From Azohydromonas sediminis (lineage in GTDB: Bacteria > Pseudomonadota > Gammaproteobacteria > Burkholderiales > Burkholderiaceae_C): a stretch of DNA of 64,000 nucleotides. Where the stretch lies: NCBI RefSeq assembly GCF_003574675.1, contig NZ_QOAZ01000009.1:56512-120511 (forward strand). Direction: 5' to 3'. Position numbers and translations under genes: made by a program. The first letter of the stretch is position 1. Every line of letters begins with the position of its first letter. The notes below the pieces were generated by a model. The model saw nothing but the letters and a program-made list of their open reading frames with translations, ran no database searches and was not told the DNA's origin. This document shows positions 26,760 through 37,873 of the stretch, in pieces.

Positions 26760-27902
26760 TCAAGGCGGCGGTGCAGGGTGCGCGCGCCGCAGCACGCGCG
26801 CGATCGCGACACCGTGGCGTTCGACGACGAGCGTCATCATGTCCAGCCCGTGCACGGCGGCCCACGCGTCGGCCACCGTCGTCGGCGCGGCGCCGTTCCA
26901 CTGCCGCACCCGGTCGCCCTCGCGCAGGCCGGCCAGCGCCGCCGGACTGCCGTCCGATACCGCGTCGACGAACAGGCCGTTGGCATCGGCGCCCAGGCCG
27001 AAGCCGAAACTGCCGCTCAGCGTGCGTTCGTCGGGGGCGACACACAGCACACCGTCGCGCGGGCTCAGCCGCAGTGCCGCACCGTCGAGCAGCGCGGCAC
27101 CGGCCAGCGCCGTGACATCGTCCTGGCGCGCGTCGCCGGCCAGTGCCACTCGCAGCGCCGGGGCGCGCAGCGCCATCACCGGCACCTGGCGGCGCACGAG
27201 CGGCCCGAGCGCGACGTCGCTGGCGCGCGCGGCGGGCCGCTCGCCGTCGATCTGCGCCAGCGCTCCGGCGTAGCCGGTGTCGATCAGCGCGAACGCGATG
27301 CGCCCCTCGACGCGCAGCGCGACGACCGGCAGGCCGCGTCGCAGCTCGAGCGGCAACGCGGCACGCGGGGCATCGCAGCCGGCGGGCGCGTCGGCGCGCG
27401 TGCGCAGCACGGAGGCTGCGAGGTCCAGGTCGAGCGCGCCATCGAGCAGCGCGGGCGCACCCAGCACGCCGTCGATGCCTGCCGTCGCGGGCCCGGCGAG
27501 GGCCGGCACGTCGACGACGAGGGCGCGCTGCCCGTCGAGACGCCGCTGCCCGAGCCGCAGCGACGGCAGCGCGACCTCGGGCCCATGCAGTGTCCCGAAG
27601 GCGGTGTCGGCGCCGCTGCGGCCGAGTTCGCGCAGACCCAGGCGCCGTGCGAACGCCGGGGTCACGAGGTGCCGGCTCGCCCCGGTGTCGACGAGCCAGC
27701 GGCCGCGCTCGCCGCCGATCTCGACGGCCACCGTGAACAGCACGCCGACGTCGCTGGTGTACAACCGCTCGAGCGGCACCGGGCCGCTGTCTTGCGCGCG
27801 GGCGACGCCCGCCGCGACGAGCAGCGCGGCCAGCGCGGCGCGCCAACGTCGCCGGGCACGCACGCCGCGGTCAATGCGCCTCGGGCTCGGGCGCCAGCCC
27901 AT
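26760..27902 (-). CDS. Periplasmic two-lobed aspartic protease with PDZ domain
   Basis: A 380-residue secreted protein with a signal peptide (about residues 1-36, ending ARAQ). It has two retropepsin-like lobes, each with a catalytic-type triad: WLVDTGASRHLV near residue 70 and FALIDTGYAGAL near residue 210. A PDZ domain fills residues about 300-370 (ADANGLFVDAVSDGSPAALAGLREGDRV). Retroviral-type enzymes are dimers of one lobe; here both lobes are in one chain, as in pepsins. The PDZ domain suggests that it recognises C-terminal tails in the periplasm. It overlaps the start-proximal end of no other gene except the regulator at 27871-27902. Confidence 0.75.
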   Translation of the reverse strand: MGWRPSPRRIDRGVRARRRWRAALAALLVAAGVARAQDSGPVPLERLYTSDVGVLFTVAVEIGGERGRWLVDTGASRHLVTPAFARRLGLRELGRSGADTAFGTLHGPEVALPSLRLGQRRLDGQRALVVDVPALAGPATAGIDGVLGAPALLDGALDLDLAASVLRTRADAPAGCDAPRAALPLELRRGLPVVALRVEGRIAFALIDTGYAGALAQIDGERPAARASDVALGPLVRRQVPVMALRAPALRVALAGDARQDDVTALAGAALLDGAALRLSPRDGVLCVAPDERTLSGSFGFGLGADANGLFVDAVSDGSPAALAGLREGDRVRQWNGAAPTTVADAWAAVHGLDMMTLVVERHGVAIARVLRRAHPAPPP

Positions 27903-28542
27903 GTTCGCGCAGCAGGTTGGCGAGTTCGACCGCCGACTTGACGCGCATCTTCTCGAACACCCGCGCGCGGTGCACCTCCACCGTGCGCACGCTGATGTCG
28001 AGCGCGTCAGCGATCAGCTTGTTCGGCCGTCCGGCGACGACGAGGCGCATCACGTCGCGCTCGCGTTCGGTCAGCTCGGCCACCGCGTCGGCCACTGCGC
28101 GCTGGCGCGCGCGCGCGGCGATCGCCGCCGCGCTGGCGGCCAGCGCCTGCTCGACGCGGTCGACGAGCGCGTTGTCGGAGAACGGCTTCTCGACGAAGTC
28201 GAACGCACCGCGCTTGACGGCGGCCACCGCCGTGGGCACGTCGCCGTGGCCGGTGAGGAAGATCACCGGCAGCCGGTCCGTGAGGCCGCGCTCGACGAGG
28301 CGCTCGAACAGCGCCAGCCCGCTGGTGCCCGGCATGCGCACGTCGAGCAGCAGGCACGACGGCGCGCGCGGCCAGTCGGCACGCACGGCCGGCGGCAGCG
28401 CGTCGAGCATCGCCTCGAACGCCTCGGCGCTGGCGTGGCCCTCCGACAGCAGCCGGCGCGAGCGCAGCAGCCACGCCAGCGCGTCGCGCACGACGTCCTC
28501 GTCGTCGACGAGGTAGACGATCGGCACGGCAGCGGACGTCAT
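27871..28542 (-). CDS. FixJ/NarL-type response regulator
   Basis: A 223-residue transcription regulator. Receiver domain residues 1-135 with the acidic pocket (VDDED), phospho-acceptor Asp near residue 67 (LLLDVRMPG), Thr (LTGHGD) and Lys (VEKPF); a LuxR-type HTH follows at about 150-215 (LTERERDVMRLVVAGRPNKLIADALDISVRTVEVH). This layout is that of FixJ/TtrR/DctR regulators. Its gene follows the sensor kinase by 24 bases and its last 32 bases overlap the start of the protease gene. The cognate targets may include maeB, which is divergent from the kinase gene. Confidence 0.92.
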   Translation of the reverse strand: MTSAAVPIVYLVDDEDVVRDALAWLLRSRRLLSEGHASAEAFEAMLDALPPAVRADWPRAPSCLLLDVRMPGTSGLALFERLVERGLTDRLPVIFLTGHGDVPTAVAAVKRGAFDFVEKPFSDNALVDRVEQALAASAAAIAARARQRAVADAVAELTERERDVMRLVVAGRPNKLIADALDISVRTVEVHRARVFEKMRVKSAVELANLLREHGLAPEPEAH

Positions 28543-28566
28543 GGGCAGAGTATGGGACAGCGCCGG

Positions 28567-30627
28567 CTACTGCTCGACGGTCTGCGCCGGCGTGTCCGCG
28601 CGCGCCGGCGCGGTGTCCAGCGGCAGCGTGAAGCGAAACGTCGTGCCGGTGCCGCCGCCGGCGTCGGCGGCGGTGCGCGTGTCGAAGTCGAGCGCGCCGC
28701 CGTGCTGCTCGATCACGGTGCGGCACAGGCTCAGCCCCAGGCCCATGCCTTCGCGCCGCGTCGTGAAGAACGGCGTGAACAGGCGCTGCGCGACGTCGGG
28801 CGCGATGCCGGGGCCAGCGTCGGTCACCGAGAACGCGACGCGGCGCCCCTGCGCCGCGTGCACGCGCAGCGTCAGCACGCGCTGCGCGGGCGGCGTGTCG
28901 CGCTCCATCGCCTGGATGCCGTTGCGCGTCAGGTTCAGCAGCACCTGCTCGATCATCGTGCGGTCGCAGCGCACGCGCGGCACCGGCTGCGGCAGCTCGA
29001 CGTCGACGCGCGTGCCGCTCTTGCGCGCCTGCAGCCGCACCAGCGGCAGCACCGCGTCGAGCAGCTGGTCGGCGCGGATCGGCTCGTGCGCCTGCTCGCG
29101 CCGGCGCACGAAGTCGTGCACGCTCTTGATCACGCGCCCGGCGCGCTCGGCCTGCTCGGCGATGCGCGCGAGCGCCTGGCGCAGCAGCCCGGGCGTCTCG
29201 TCGTCGGGGTGCTCGAGCAGGTTCAGCGAGCCGCTGGCATAGCTGGCGATCGCCGCCAGCGGCTGGTTCAGCTCGTGGCCGAGCAGCGAGGCCATCTCGC
29301 CCACGGTGGCCAGCCGCGCTGCCGCCTGCAGCCGCTCCTGCTGCTGGCGCGACAGGTCCTCGACGCGGCGCTGCGCGCTCATGTCGAGCACGGCGCTCAT
29401 CCAGCCGGTGTGGCGGCCGCTGCCGTCGACCAGCGGCGCCTCGTAGATCATCACCGGGAAGCGCTCGCCGTCCTTGCGCATGAACACGGTCTCGTAGCCC
29501 TCGCGCGTGTCGGCGGCCGTCTGCAGCGACGCCAGCCGCGACGACTGCCGCTGCGCGTACGTCGCCGCGTGCTCGGGTGGCCAGTACGGCGGCGTCGCGG
29601 CGGCGCGCAGCTCGTCGGCGCTGAAGCCCACCATCTGGCAGAACGCCGGGTTGACGTAGGTGATGCGCCCGGCGAGGTCGCGCGCGCGCAGGCCGGTCGA
29701 CAGCGAGTCCTCCATCGCCTTGCGAAACGCCAGCGCCTCGGCGAGTGCCGCCTCGGCCTGCGCACGCCGGCGCACGTCGCGCGCGAGCAGCAGCACGAGC
29801 GCGAACAGCGCCGCCGACAGGCCGAGCACCAGCGCCAGCGTCAGGTTCGGGATCAGGCGCGGGTGGCCCTCGACGCCGTCGGCGCGCAGCTGCAGCGTCG
29901 TGCCCGGCAGGTCGACGATGCGCTCGGCGCGGTACACCCCGGCGCCGCGCTGGCTGCCGGCGCGCGCCAGCCGCGTGCCGTCGCCTTCGACGAGGCTGAT
30001 CTCGTGCCGCCGCAGCGCCTCGCCGCCGAGCGCGCGCTCGAGCACGCCGGCCAGCGACAGCGTCGCCACCATCACCGCGTCGGTGCCGGCCGCGCCGCCG
30101 CCGATCGGCACGCACACGTCCATCACCTCGAGCCCGAGCCCGCCGGGCAGCGGCACGAAGTAGCTGCGCGAGAAGTGTGGCGCTGCGGTGCGGCGCGCGG
30201 TGCGGCACGCGGCGTCGGCCTCGGCGCTCATCTGCGCGCGCGGCAGCGTCGCGAACAGCGGCGTGCCGTACGGCGAGTCGATCTCGGCGGTGACGGCCAT
30301 CGCGGCGTCGCGGCGCTCCAGCCGTAGCACGTCGCGCCGCGCGCGCAGCATCTCGGCGGCGTCGAACCGCCACGCCGCCGGCGACGGGTCGTTCCACAGC
30401 AGCGACTGCAGGCTCTGCAGCGTGCGCAGCAATTCGCCGCGCAGCGCGGTCGACGCCTCGGCGGCGACGGCCTCGGCCTCGTCCTGCGCGCGCGTCTCCT
30501 CGTGGCGCAGCGTCAGCACGACGAGCAGCGACTGCGCGACGACGAGCAGCACGACGAGCAGCGCCCATGGCAGTGCGCGCCGCGCGACGCGGCGGCGTTC
30601 GGGGGCGTCAGCGGAGGCGTGCGTCAT
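28567..30627 (-). CDS. Membrane sensor histidine kinase with PAS domain (DctS-like)
   Basis: A 686-residue kinase. Transmembrane helices at about residues 17-40 and 270-290 flank a periplasmic sensor region of about 230 residues that may be a double-Cache fold. A PAS domain follows (about 310-435; GRITYVNPAFCQMVGF), then the phospho-acceptor helix LGHELNQPLAAIASYASGS with His near 451, and the ATPase domain (N box NLTRNGIQAM, DAGPGIAP, GMGLGLSLCRTVI). This is the DctS/TodS-like HPK4 type. With the adjacent FixJ-type regulator it forms a two-component system. Because maeB is divergent, a C4-dicarboxylate signal is plausible, but this is inference. Confidence 0.9.
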   Translation of the reverse strand: MTHASADAPERRRVARRALPWALLVVLLVVAQSLLVVLTLRHEETRAQDEAEAVAAEASTALRGELLRTLQSLQSLLWNDPSPAAWRFDAAEMLRARRDVLRLERRDAAMAVTAEIDSPYGTPLFATLPRAQMSAEADAACRTARRTAAPHFSRSYFVPLPGGLGLEVMDVCVPIGGGAAGTDAVMVATLSLAGVLERALGGEALRRHEISLVEGDGTRLARAGSQRGAGVYRAERIVDLPGTTLQLRADGVEGHPRLIPNLTLALVLGLSAALFALVLLLARDVRRRAQAEAALAEALAFRKAMEDSLSTGLRARDLAGRITYVNPAFCQMVGFSADELRAAATPPYWPPEHAATYAQRQSSRLASLQTAADTREGYETVFMRKDGERFPVMIYEAPLVDGSGRHTGWMSAVLDMSAQRRVEDLSRQQQERLQAAARLATVGEMASLLGHELNQPLAAIASYASGSLNLLEHPDDETPGLLRQALARIAEQAERAGRVIKSVHDFVRRREQAHEPIRADQLLDAVLPLVRLQARKSGTRVDVELPQPVPRVRCDRTMIEQVLLNLTRNGIQAMERDTPPAQRVLTLRVHAAQGRRVAFSVTDAGPGIAPDVAQRLFTPFFTTRREGMGLGLSLCRTVIEQHGGALDFDTRTAADAGGGTGTTFRFTLPLDTAPARADTPAQTVEQ

Positions 30628-30718
30628 CGGCGGGCAGGGCTGGCAGTATCGCGCCCGCGCCGTGCGTACGCGGTGCCACGCATTGCACCCGCACCGGTGC
30701 GCCCGTGGCCCCGGCTCC

Positions 30719-30724
30719 TAGAAT
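30719..30724 (+). promoter_or_regulatory. Probable -10 element for maeB
   Basis: TAGAAT, a close match to TATAAT that recurs in this window just before genes. No well-spaced -35 hexamer is evident (a TTGCAC at 30683 is too far away). A CCCCG...CGGGG hairpin lies in the deduced leader at about 30744-30765, before the ATG at 30788. Confidence 0.45.
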
Positions 30725-30787
30725 CAGCGCCCCTCTGATCGACGCCCCGCGGACCTCCCGCCGGGGTACGCCGCCGGGACACGCGCC

Positions 30788-33082
<2,295 letters not shown>

Positions 33083-33146
33083 TCGTCGCAGGTCGATCGT
33101 CAGCACGCCGTCGGACGCGCGCCACTGCAGTCGCCCGGGCACGTCC

Positions 33147-33587
33147 ATGCCACGGACCGCACAAGCCCCACCGATGCGCAGCCTGTTCCACCTCGCTTAC
33201 CACGTGACCGACCTCGACGCCGCGCGCGCCTTCTACGGCGGCGTGCTCGGCTGCCGCGAAGGCCGCAGCACCGCGACCTGGGTCGACTTCGACTTCTTCG
33301 GCCACCAGCTGTCGCTGCACCTGGGCGCGCCGTTTGTGACCGCCGACACCGGCCGCGTCGGCGACCACTGGGTGCCGATGCCGCACCTGGGCGTCGTGCT
33401 CGAGCTGCCCGACTGGCAGGCGCTCGCGCGGCGGCTTGAGGCGGCCGGCGTCGACTTCGTGCTGCCGCCGCAGGTGCGCTTCGAGGGCCAGCCGGGCGAG
33501 CAGTGGACGATGTTCTTCCGCGACCCGTCGGGCAACCCGATCGAGGTCAAGGGCTTCCGCTCGCTCGACGCCGTCTACGCGACGTAG
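33147..33587 (+). CDS. VOC/glyoxalase-fold protein
   Basis: A 146-residue vicinal-oxygen-chelate protein: FHLAYHVTDLDAARAFYGGVLGCREGR at the start, the two beta-alpha-beta-beta-beta modules, and MFFRDPSGNPIEVKGF near the end with the metal-ligand Glu. The metal site His-Glu pattern (HLAYHV, VLELP, IEVK) looks intact. Function could be a dioxygenase or lyase; no neighbour pathway fixes it. A second ATG at 33174 fits the family start better than 33147. Its last 13 bases overlap the end of the convergent FAH gene. Confidence 0.85.
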   Translation: MPRTAQAPPMRSLFHLAYHVTDLDAARAFYGGVLGCREGRSTATWVDFDFFGHQLSLHLGAPFVTADTGRVGDHWVPMPHLGVVLELPDWQALARRLEAAGVDFVLPPQVRFEGQPGEQWTMFFRDPSGNPIEVKGFRSLDAVYAT

Positions 33588-34534
33588 GCGGCCACCGTCT
33601 GCTCGATCGCGCCGAACACCGAAACGCCGTCGGTGCCGGGCACGTCGACGCGCACCGTGTCGCCGAAGCGCAGGTAGTCGGTGCGCGGCGCGCCGTGCTC
33701 GAGCACTTCGAGCGCGCGCTGCTCGGCGACGCACGCGAAGCCGCTGCCTGCGTCGTCGACGCTCGCGGCGCCGGCGCCGACGATGCTGCCGGCGCGCAGC
33801 GCGCGCGTGCGCGCGACCTGCGCGATCAGGCGGCCGAAGTCGAACGCCAGGCCCGCGGCCGCGTCAACGCGGCCGAAGCGGCGGCCGTTGAGGTCGACGT
33901 GGATCCCGAGTCGCACGCGGCCGCCGTCCCATGCCGCACCGAGTTCGTCGGGCGTCACGGCCACCGGCGCGAAGGCGCCGGCCGGCGGCAGCAGAGCGGG
34001 GTCGGCGTGGCGCAGCGTCCAGTCGAGCGACAGCAGCACGAGCCGCACGCCGTCGAGCGCCTGCGCCGGCGTCGCGCCGGCCGCGACGTCGCCGGTGACG
34101 ACGGCCAGCCCCGCCTCGAAGTCGATGCCCGCGTCCGCGTCGGCGAAGCGCGGCGTCGCGCGCGGGCCCAGCAGCGCGTCGCTGGCGCGCTGCTCGAGCC
34201 GGGGCACCTCGTGCAGGTCGGCCGGGACTTCGGCGCCGCGCGCGCGCCGCAGGCGCTCGACGTGGCTCGGGTACGCCGCCGCGTCGACCCACTGCGGCGC
34301 GCGCGGCAGCGGCGCGAGGCAGCGCTGCGGCTCGAACGCGAACGCGTGCCTCGCCTTGCCGCCGTTGAGCGTCGCGTACAGGTCCTCGAGCTGCGGCGAG
34401 ACGAAGTTCCAGTCGTCGAGCACCTGCTGCAGGCGCGTCGCGATGCCGGTCGCAAAATGGGCCTGTGCGAGATCGCGCGAGACGACGACCAACTGGCCGT
34501 CGCGCGAACCGTCGTGGTAGGTGGCTAGCTTCAT
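33575..34534 (-). CDS. Fumarylacetoacetate hydrolase family protein
   Basis: A 319-residue FAH-family protein. An N-terminal FAH_N-like region (MKLATYHDGSRDGQLVVVSRDL) is followed by the catalytic FAH fold (about 90-315) with FADADAGIDFEAGLAVVTGDV near residue 135 and AGSIVGAGAASVDDAGSGFACVAEQRALE near 245-275. Members hydrolyse or hydrate beta-diketo acids, as in fumarylacetoacetate or homoprotocatechuate breakdown; the substrate here is open. Start ATG 34534 shares a CATG with the ATG of the divergent DUF3108 gene, so each promoter must lie inside the other gene. Confidence 0.9.
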   Translation of the reverse strand: MKLATYHDGSRDGQLVVVSRDLAQAHFATGIATRLQQVLDDWNFVSPQLEDLYATLNGGKARHAFAFEPQRCLAPLPRAPQWVDAAAYPSHVERLRRARGAEVPADLHEVPRLEQRASDALLGPRATPRFADADAGIDFEAGLAVVTGDVAAGATPAQALDGVRLVLLSLDWTLRHADPALLPPAGAFAPVAVTPDELGAAWDGGRVRLGIHVDLNGRRFGRVDAAAGLAFDFGRLIAQVARTRALRAGSIVGAGAASVDDAGSGFACVAEQRALEVLEHGAPRTDYLRFGDTVRVDVPGTDGVSVFGAIEQTVAAYVA

Positions 34535-35807
34535 GATCGATCCTGCGGACAACCGCGCCATTGTCGGCGCCGGCCGAGCCGCTGCCGCGCGCGCTCGCTG
34601 GCAGCGGCGCAGCGCGGTCGTCGCCGTCGCGGCCGCCGTGCTCGGGCTGCATGTCGGCGCGCTGCAGGGCTGGCCGGTGGCGCGGCGCGTCGACGCCGGC
34701 GCATCCGCCGCGGCGACGGCGCCCGCGACGCTCGAAGTGCGCGCGATGCGTGCGCCGCCGGACGCGCCGGCCGTCGTCGCCGCCGCGATGGCCGAGCCGG
34801 CCGTCGCGGTGCCGGCTGTTGCGGCGGCGCTGCCGCCCGTGGCCGAACGCCCGGTGCCCCGGCGGGCGAACGCCGACGCGGGGCACGAGCGGCTGCCGAC
34901 GCCGCCAGCCGGGCCGGCCACGCCGACGCTGGCGCTGCCGGTGGTCGAGGCGCCGCCGCCGTCGCCCGCGCCGCAGGGCGAAGTCGGCGACGCCGCCGAT
35001 GCGCCGCGCGACGCCGACGCGGCAGCGGCGCCCGTGGGCGCGGCCCTGCGGGCGCCCGACGGTGCGGCGGTCGCCGTTGCGCAGGTGTTGGCCGCGGGTA
35101 CCCCGGCGAGGCCGGCGGTCGTGGCGCCATCGCCCGACGTGCCGGTCTACGCGACGCGGCTGCCGCCGCCGGTGCGCTGGGCGTACCGGCTGCGCCGCGG
35201 CATCGTCAGCGGGACCGCGGTGCTCGACTGGCAGCGCCGCGACGACGGCTACCGGCTGTCGCTCGACGGCAGCGTCGCCGGCGTGCCGCTGTTCGAGTGG
35301 GTCAGCACCGGGCGCATCGACGCCCACGGCATCGCGCCGGACCGGCTCGTGATGCGCCAGGTCGGCAGCGGCGCCCGCGCGGCCAACTTCCGGCGCGACA
35401 CCGGGGTGATCACGTACTCCGCCCGCGAGGTCGAGCACCCGCTGTGGCCGGGCGCGCAGGACCGGCTGAGCTGGCTCGTGCAGGCCACCGGCATCGTCGC
35501 CGCCGCGCCGGAGAAGTTCTCCACCCCCGGCGCGCAGATCGCGTACCAGGTCACCGGCGTGCGCGGCGACGTCGCCGTCTGGCGGCTCGACGCCGTGGGC
35601 GTGCAGACGGTCGAGGTGGCCGGCGAGCGCGTGCAGGCGGTGCTGCTGCGCCGCGAGCCGCTCAAGCCGTTCGACACCCGCGGCGAGCTGTGGCTCGACC
35701 CGCAGCGCCATTACCTGCCGGTGCGGCTGACGCTGAGCACGATCGGCCGCGCCGGCGAAGTCGTCGACTCGCTGACGCTGGAGCTCGAATCGACCACGGT
35801 GCGCTGA
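34533..35807 (+). CDS. DUF3108 protein with TonB-like membrane anchor and Ala/Pro linker
   Basis: A protein of 424 residues from ATG 34533 (an in-frame GTG at 34521 is possible). One N-terminal transmembrane helix (SAVVAVAAAVLGLHVGAL, about residues 28-46), a low-complexity Ala/Pro/Val linker of roughly 150 residues, and a C-terminal DUF3108 domain (about 200-424: YRLRRGIVSGTAVLDWQRR, GARAANFRRDTGVITYS, KPFDTRGELWLDPQRHYLPVRLTL). The layout resembles a periplasm-spanning TonB-like arm. DUF3108 folds are beta-rich, of unknown function, sometimes linked to the cell envelope. Confidence 0.85.
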   Translation: MIDPADNRAIVGAGRAAAARARWQRRSAVVAVAAAVLGLHVGALQGWPVARRVDAGASAAATAPATLEVRAMRAPPDAPAVVAAAMAEPAVAVPAVAAALPPVAERPVPRRANADAGHERLPTPPAGPATPTLALPVVEAPPPSPAPQGEVGDAADAPRDADAAAAPVGAALRAPDGAAVAVAQVLAAGTPARPAVVAPSPDVPVYATRLPPPVRWAYRLRRGIVSGTAVLDWQRRDDGYRLSLDGSVAGVPLFEWVSTGRIDAHGIAPDRLVMRQVGSGARAANFRRDTGVITYSAREVEHPLWPGAQDRLSWLVQATGIVAAAPEKFSTPGAQIAYQVTGVRGDVAVWRLDAVGVQTVEVAGERVQAVLLRREPLKPFDTRGELWLDPQRHYLPVRLTLSTIGRAGEVVDSLTLELESTTVR

Positions 35808-35919
35808 CGGCGCCGCCGCCGCCCGTGCGCCGGGCACCCTCCCGGCCTCGAACCCGGGCTTGAATCTTGCTGCGGCGCGCTCATCTGCGGGTTGAGGTTC
35901 TGACGCAGGACACACCGCC

Positions 35920-36192
35920 ATGCACATGCTCTACAACTCCGACCACTTCGCTGTCGTGCAGTTCGAGGTGCCGGCCGACGCGGGCAGCGACGGCGGCGCT
36001 GCGACGGCGCGCGGCGGCTACGAGATCGTCGACAAGTCGGCGCGGCGCGAGATCTTCCTCGAGGGCGCGATGGCACGCAGCTTCCGCGAAGGCGTGCAGG
36101 CGCTGATCGAAAGCCAGCCGTCGGAAGACGAGATCGACGCCTTCCTCTCGCGCTACACCGAACTCGCGCAGCAGCCCGTCGTGCTGCACTGA
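35920..36192 (+). CDS. DUF3567 protein
   Basis: A 90-residue soluble protein of the DUF3567 family, which I know almost only from Burkholderiales. It starts MHMLYNSDHFAVVQFEVP and holds the conserved GGYEIVDKSARREIFLEG and RFREGVQ-like SFREGVQALIESQPSEDEIDAFL segments. Function unknown. Used here mainly as a taxonomic pointer. The ATG is the only reasonable start. Confidence 0.88.
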   Translation: MHMLYNSDHFAVVQFEVPADAGSDGGAATARGGYEIVDKSARREIFLEGAMARSFREGVQALIESQPSEDEIDAFLSRYTELAQQPVVLH

Positions 36193-36267
36193 TCGCCGCG
36201 GCTGACCCGCCCCGGCCGCGCTTTTCGGGCCGCTGGCCGGGCGCCGGCGCCGCGACACTCGGCGGCG

Positions 36268-37798
36268 ATGGCGGCTTGGGTGAACGAGATCGGTCTCGGC
36301 GCGGGCAGCGCGGTGTCGCTGGCCGCGCTGCTCGTCGTCGTGCTGCTCGTCGTCGTGCTCGTGTCCCATGTGCGCGGGCGCCGGCGCGCGCAGGAGACGG
36401 CGGCACTCGCCGCGTCGCTGCAGCAGGCGCACGACGAACTGCAGCGCGTCGCGTTCCGTGACGCGCTGACCGGGCTGCCGAACCGGGTGCACTTCGAGCA
36501 GCGGCTGCGGCAGTCGACGGCGCAGCCGCGAGCCGGCGAGCGGCGCTGCGCCGTGCTTTTCATCGACCTCGACGACTTCGCCTCGGTCAACGACAGCCTC
36601 GGCCATGCGGTGGGCGACGAGGTGCTGCGCGAGGTGGGCCGCCGGCTGCAGGCCCTGGCCGGCGGCGGCGTCGACGCCGCACGCATCGGCGGCGACTCGT
36701 TCGTGCTACGCGTCGACGGCGGCCGCGATGCCGCGGCCGCGCTCGCGCGGCGTGTCGTCGCGGCGATGCAGCAGCCCTTCGTCGTCGACGGCCGCGAGGC
36801 GCACCTGACCTGCTCGGTGGGGATCGCCGTGTACCCCGAGCACGGCGAAGGCGCACGCCTGATCACGCATGCCGACGCGGCGATGGCGGCCGCGAAGCGC
36901 TCGGGCGGCGCGGGCCATGCGTTCTTTGCGCCAGCGCCGCGCGACCCGGGTGCGGTCGAGCGCCTGGGTCTGCTGGCCGACCTGCGCCACGCGATCGCAC
37001 GCGGCGAGCTGACGCTGCTGTACCAGCCGAAGATCGACGCCCACAGCGGGCAGGTCACGGCGGCCGAGGCGCTGCTGCGCTGGGACCACCCGACGCGCGG
37101 CCTCGTGCCGCCGGCGGTGTTCGTGCCGCTGGCCGAGCGCTACGGGCTGATCGGCACTCTCGGTGCGTGGGTCATTGACGACGCCTGCCGCCAGGCGCGC
37201 GCGTGGCGCGACGCCGGGCTGCGCATGCGCGTGGCGGTGAACCTCTCGGCGCTTCAGCTGCGCGACGACACCCTCGTCGACCGCCTGCTCGAAGCGCTGC
37301 AGCGCCACGGCGTGCGACCGAAACAGCTGACCTGCGAGATCACCGAGACGGTGGCGATGTCCGACACGGCGGCCGCGCGCCGCACCTTCGAGCGCCTCGG
37401 CGCGGCCGGGATCCACGTCTCGATCGACGACTTCGGCACCGGCCACTCGAGCCTGGCGTACCTGCGCCAGCTGCCGGTCGAGGAGCTGAAGATCGACCGC
37501 GGCTTCGTCGCCGACCTCGCGCACAGCGACGACGCGCGCGCGATCGTCGAGGCCGTGCTGCAGATGGCGCACGCGCTCGGACTGAGAGTCGTCGCCGAAG
37601 GCGTCGAGGACGAGGTGCAGCGCGACCTGCTCGTGCAAATGGGCTGCGACGAGCTGCAGGGCTACTTCTTCGCGCGCCCGATGCCGGCCGAGGCGCTGAC
37701 GCGCTGGGCGCTCGGGGGGGGCGGCGGCGCACACGGCGCACGCGCCGCTCGAGTTCCGCCCGTCGCTGTTCGCGCCGTCGGTGCACGCCGAACTCTGA
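36268..37798 (+). pseudogene. GGDEF-EAL protein with C-terminal frameshift in a G8 tract
   Basis: A membrane-anchored (one helix at about residues 13-36) cyclic-di-GMP protein. The GGDEF domain (about 60-220) keeps FIDLDDFASVNDSLGH, but its active-site loop reads GGDSF instead of GGDEF/GGEEF, so cyclase activity is doubtful. The EAL domain (about 235-480) looks active: EALLRWDHP, IDDFGTGHSSLAYLRQLPVEELKIDRGF, AEGVED. Most likely a c-di-GMP phosphodiesterase. At 37714-37721 there are eight Gs. With seven, the frame would end at TGA 37796 with a plausible tail (LEFRPSLFAPSVHAEL). With eight, it runs on in the wrong frame through the metH half to 39492. Sequencing error, decay or slippage control are all possible. 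Confidence 0.75.
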
Positions 37799-37861
37799 GA
37801 CGGCGCGGCGGCGGCCGTGGTGGCAGGCCGTCCCCGCACCGGCCGCCGCACGCCGGCTTTC

Positions 37862-37867
37862 TAGAAT
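37862..37867 (+). promoter_or_regulatory. -10 element placed for a leaderless metH1 transcript
   Basis: TAGAAT ends six bases before the ATG of the MetH N-terminal gene, so the predicted transcription start falls on or next to the start codon. No ribosome-binding site precedes the ATG, consistent with leaderless translation. Confidence 0.5.
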
Positions 37868-37873
37868 GGGCGC

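Noticed and set aside
30683..30724. TTGCAC as the -35 partner of the maeB TAGAAT
   Set aside because: Spacing is about 30 bases, far outside 16-19; only the -10 element is kept.
33147..34534. VOC and FAH genes as a linked catabolic pathway
   Set aside because: They are convergent with overlapping ends and have separate promoters; proximity alone does not support a shared pathway.
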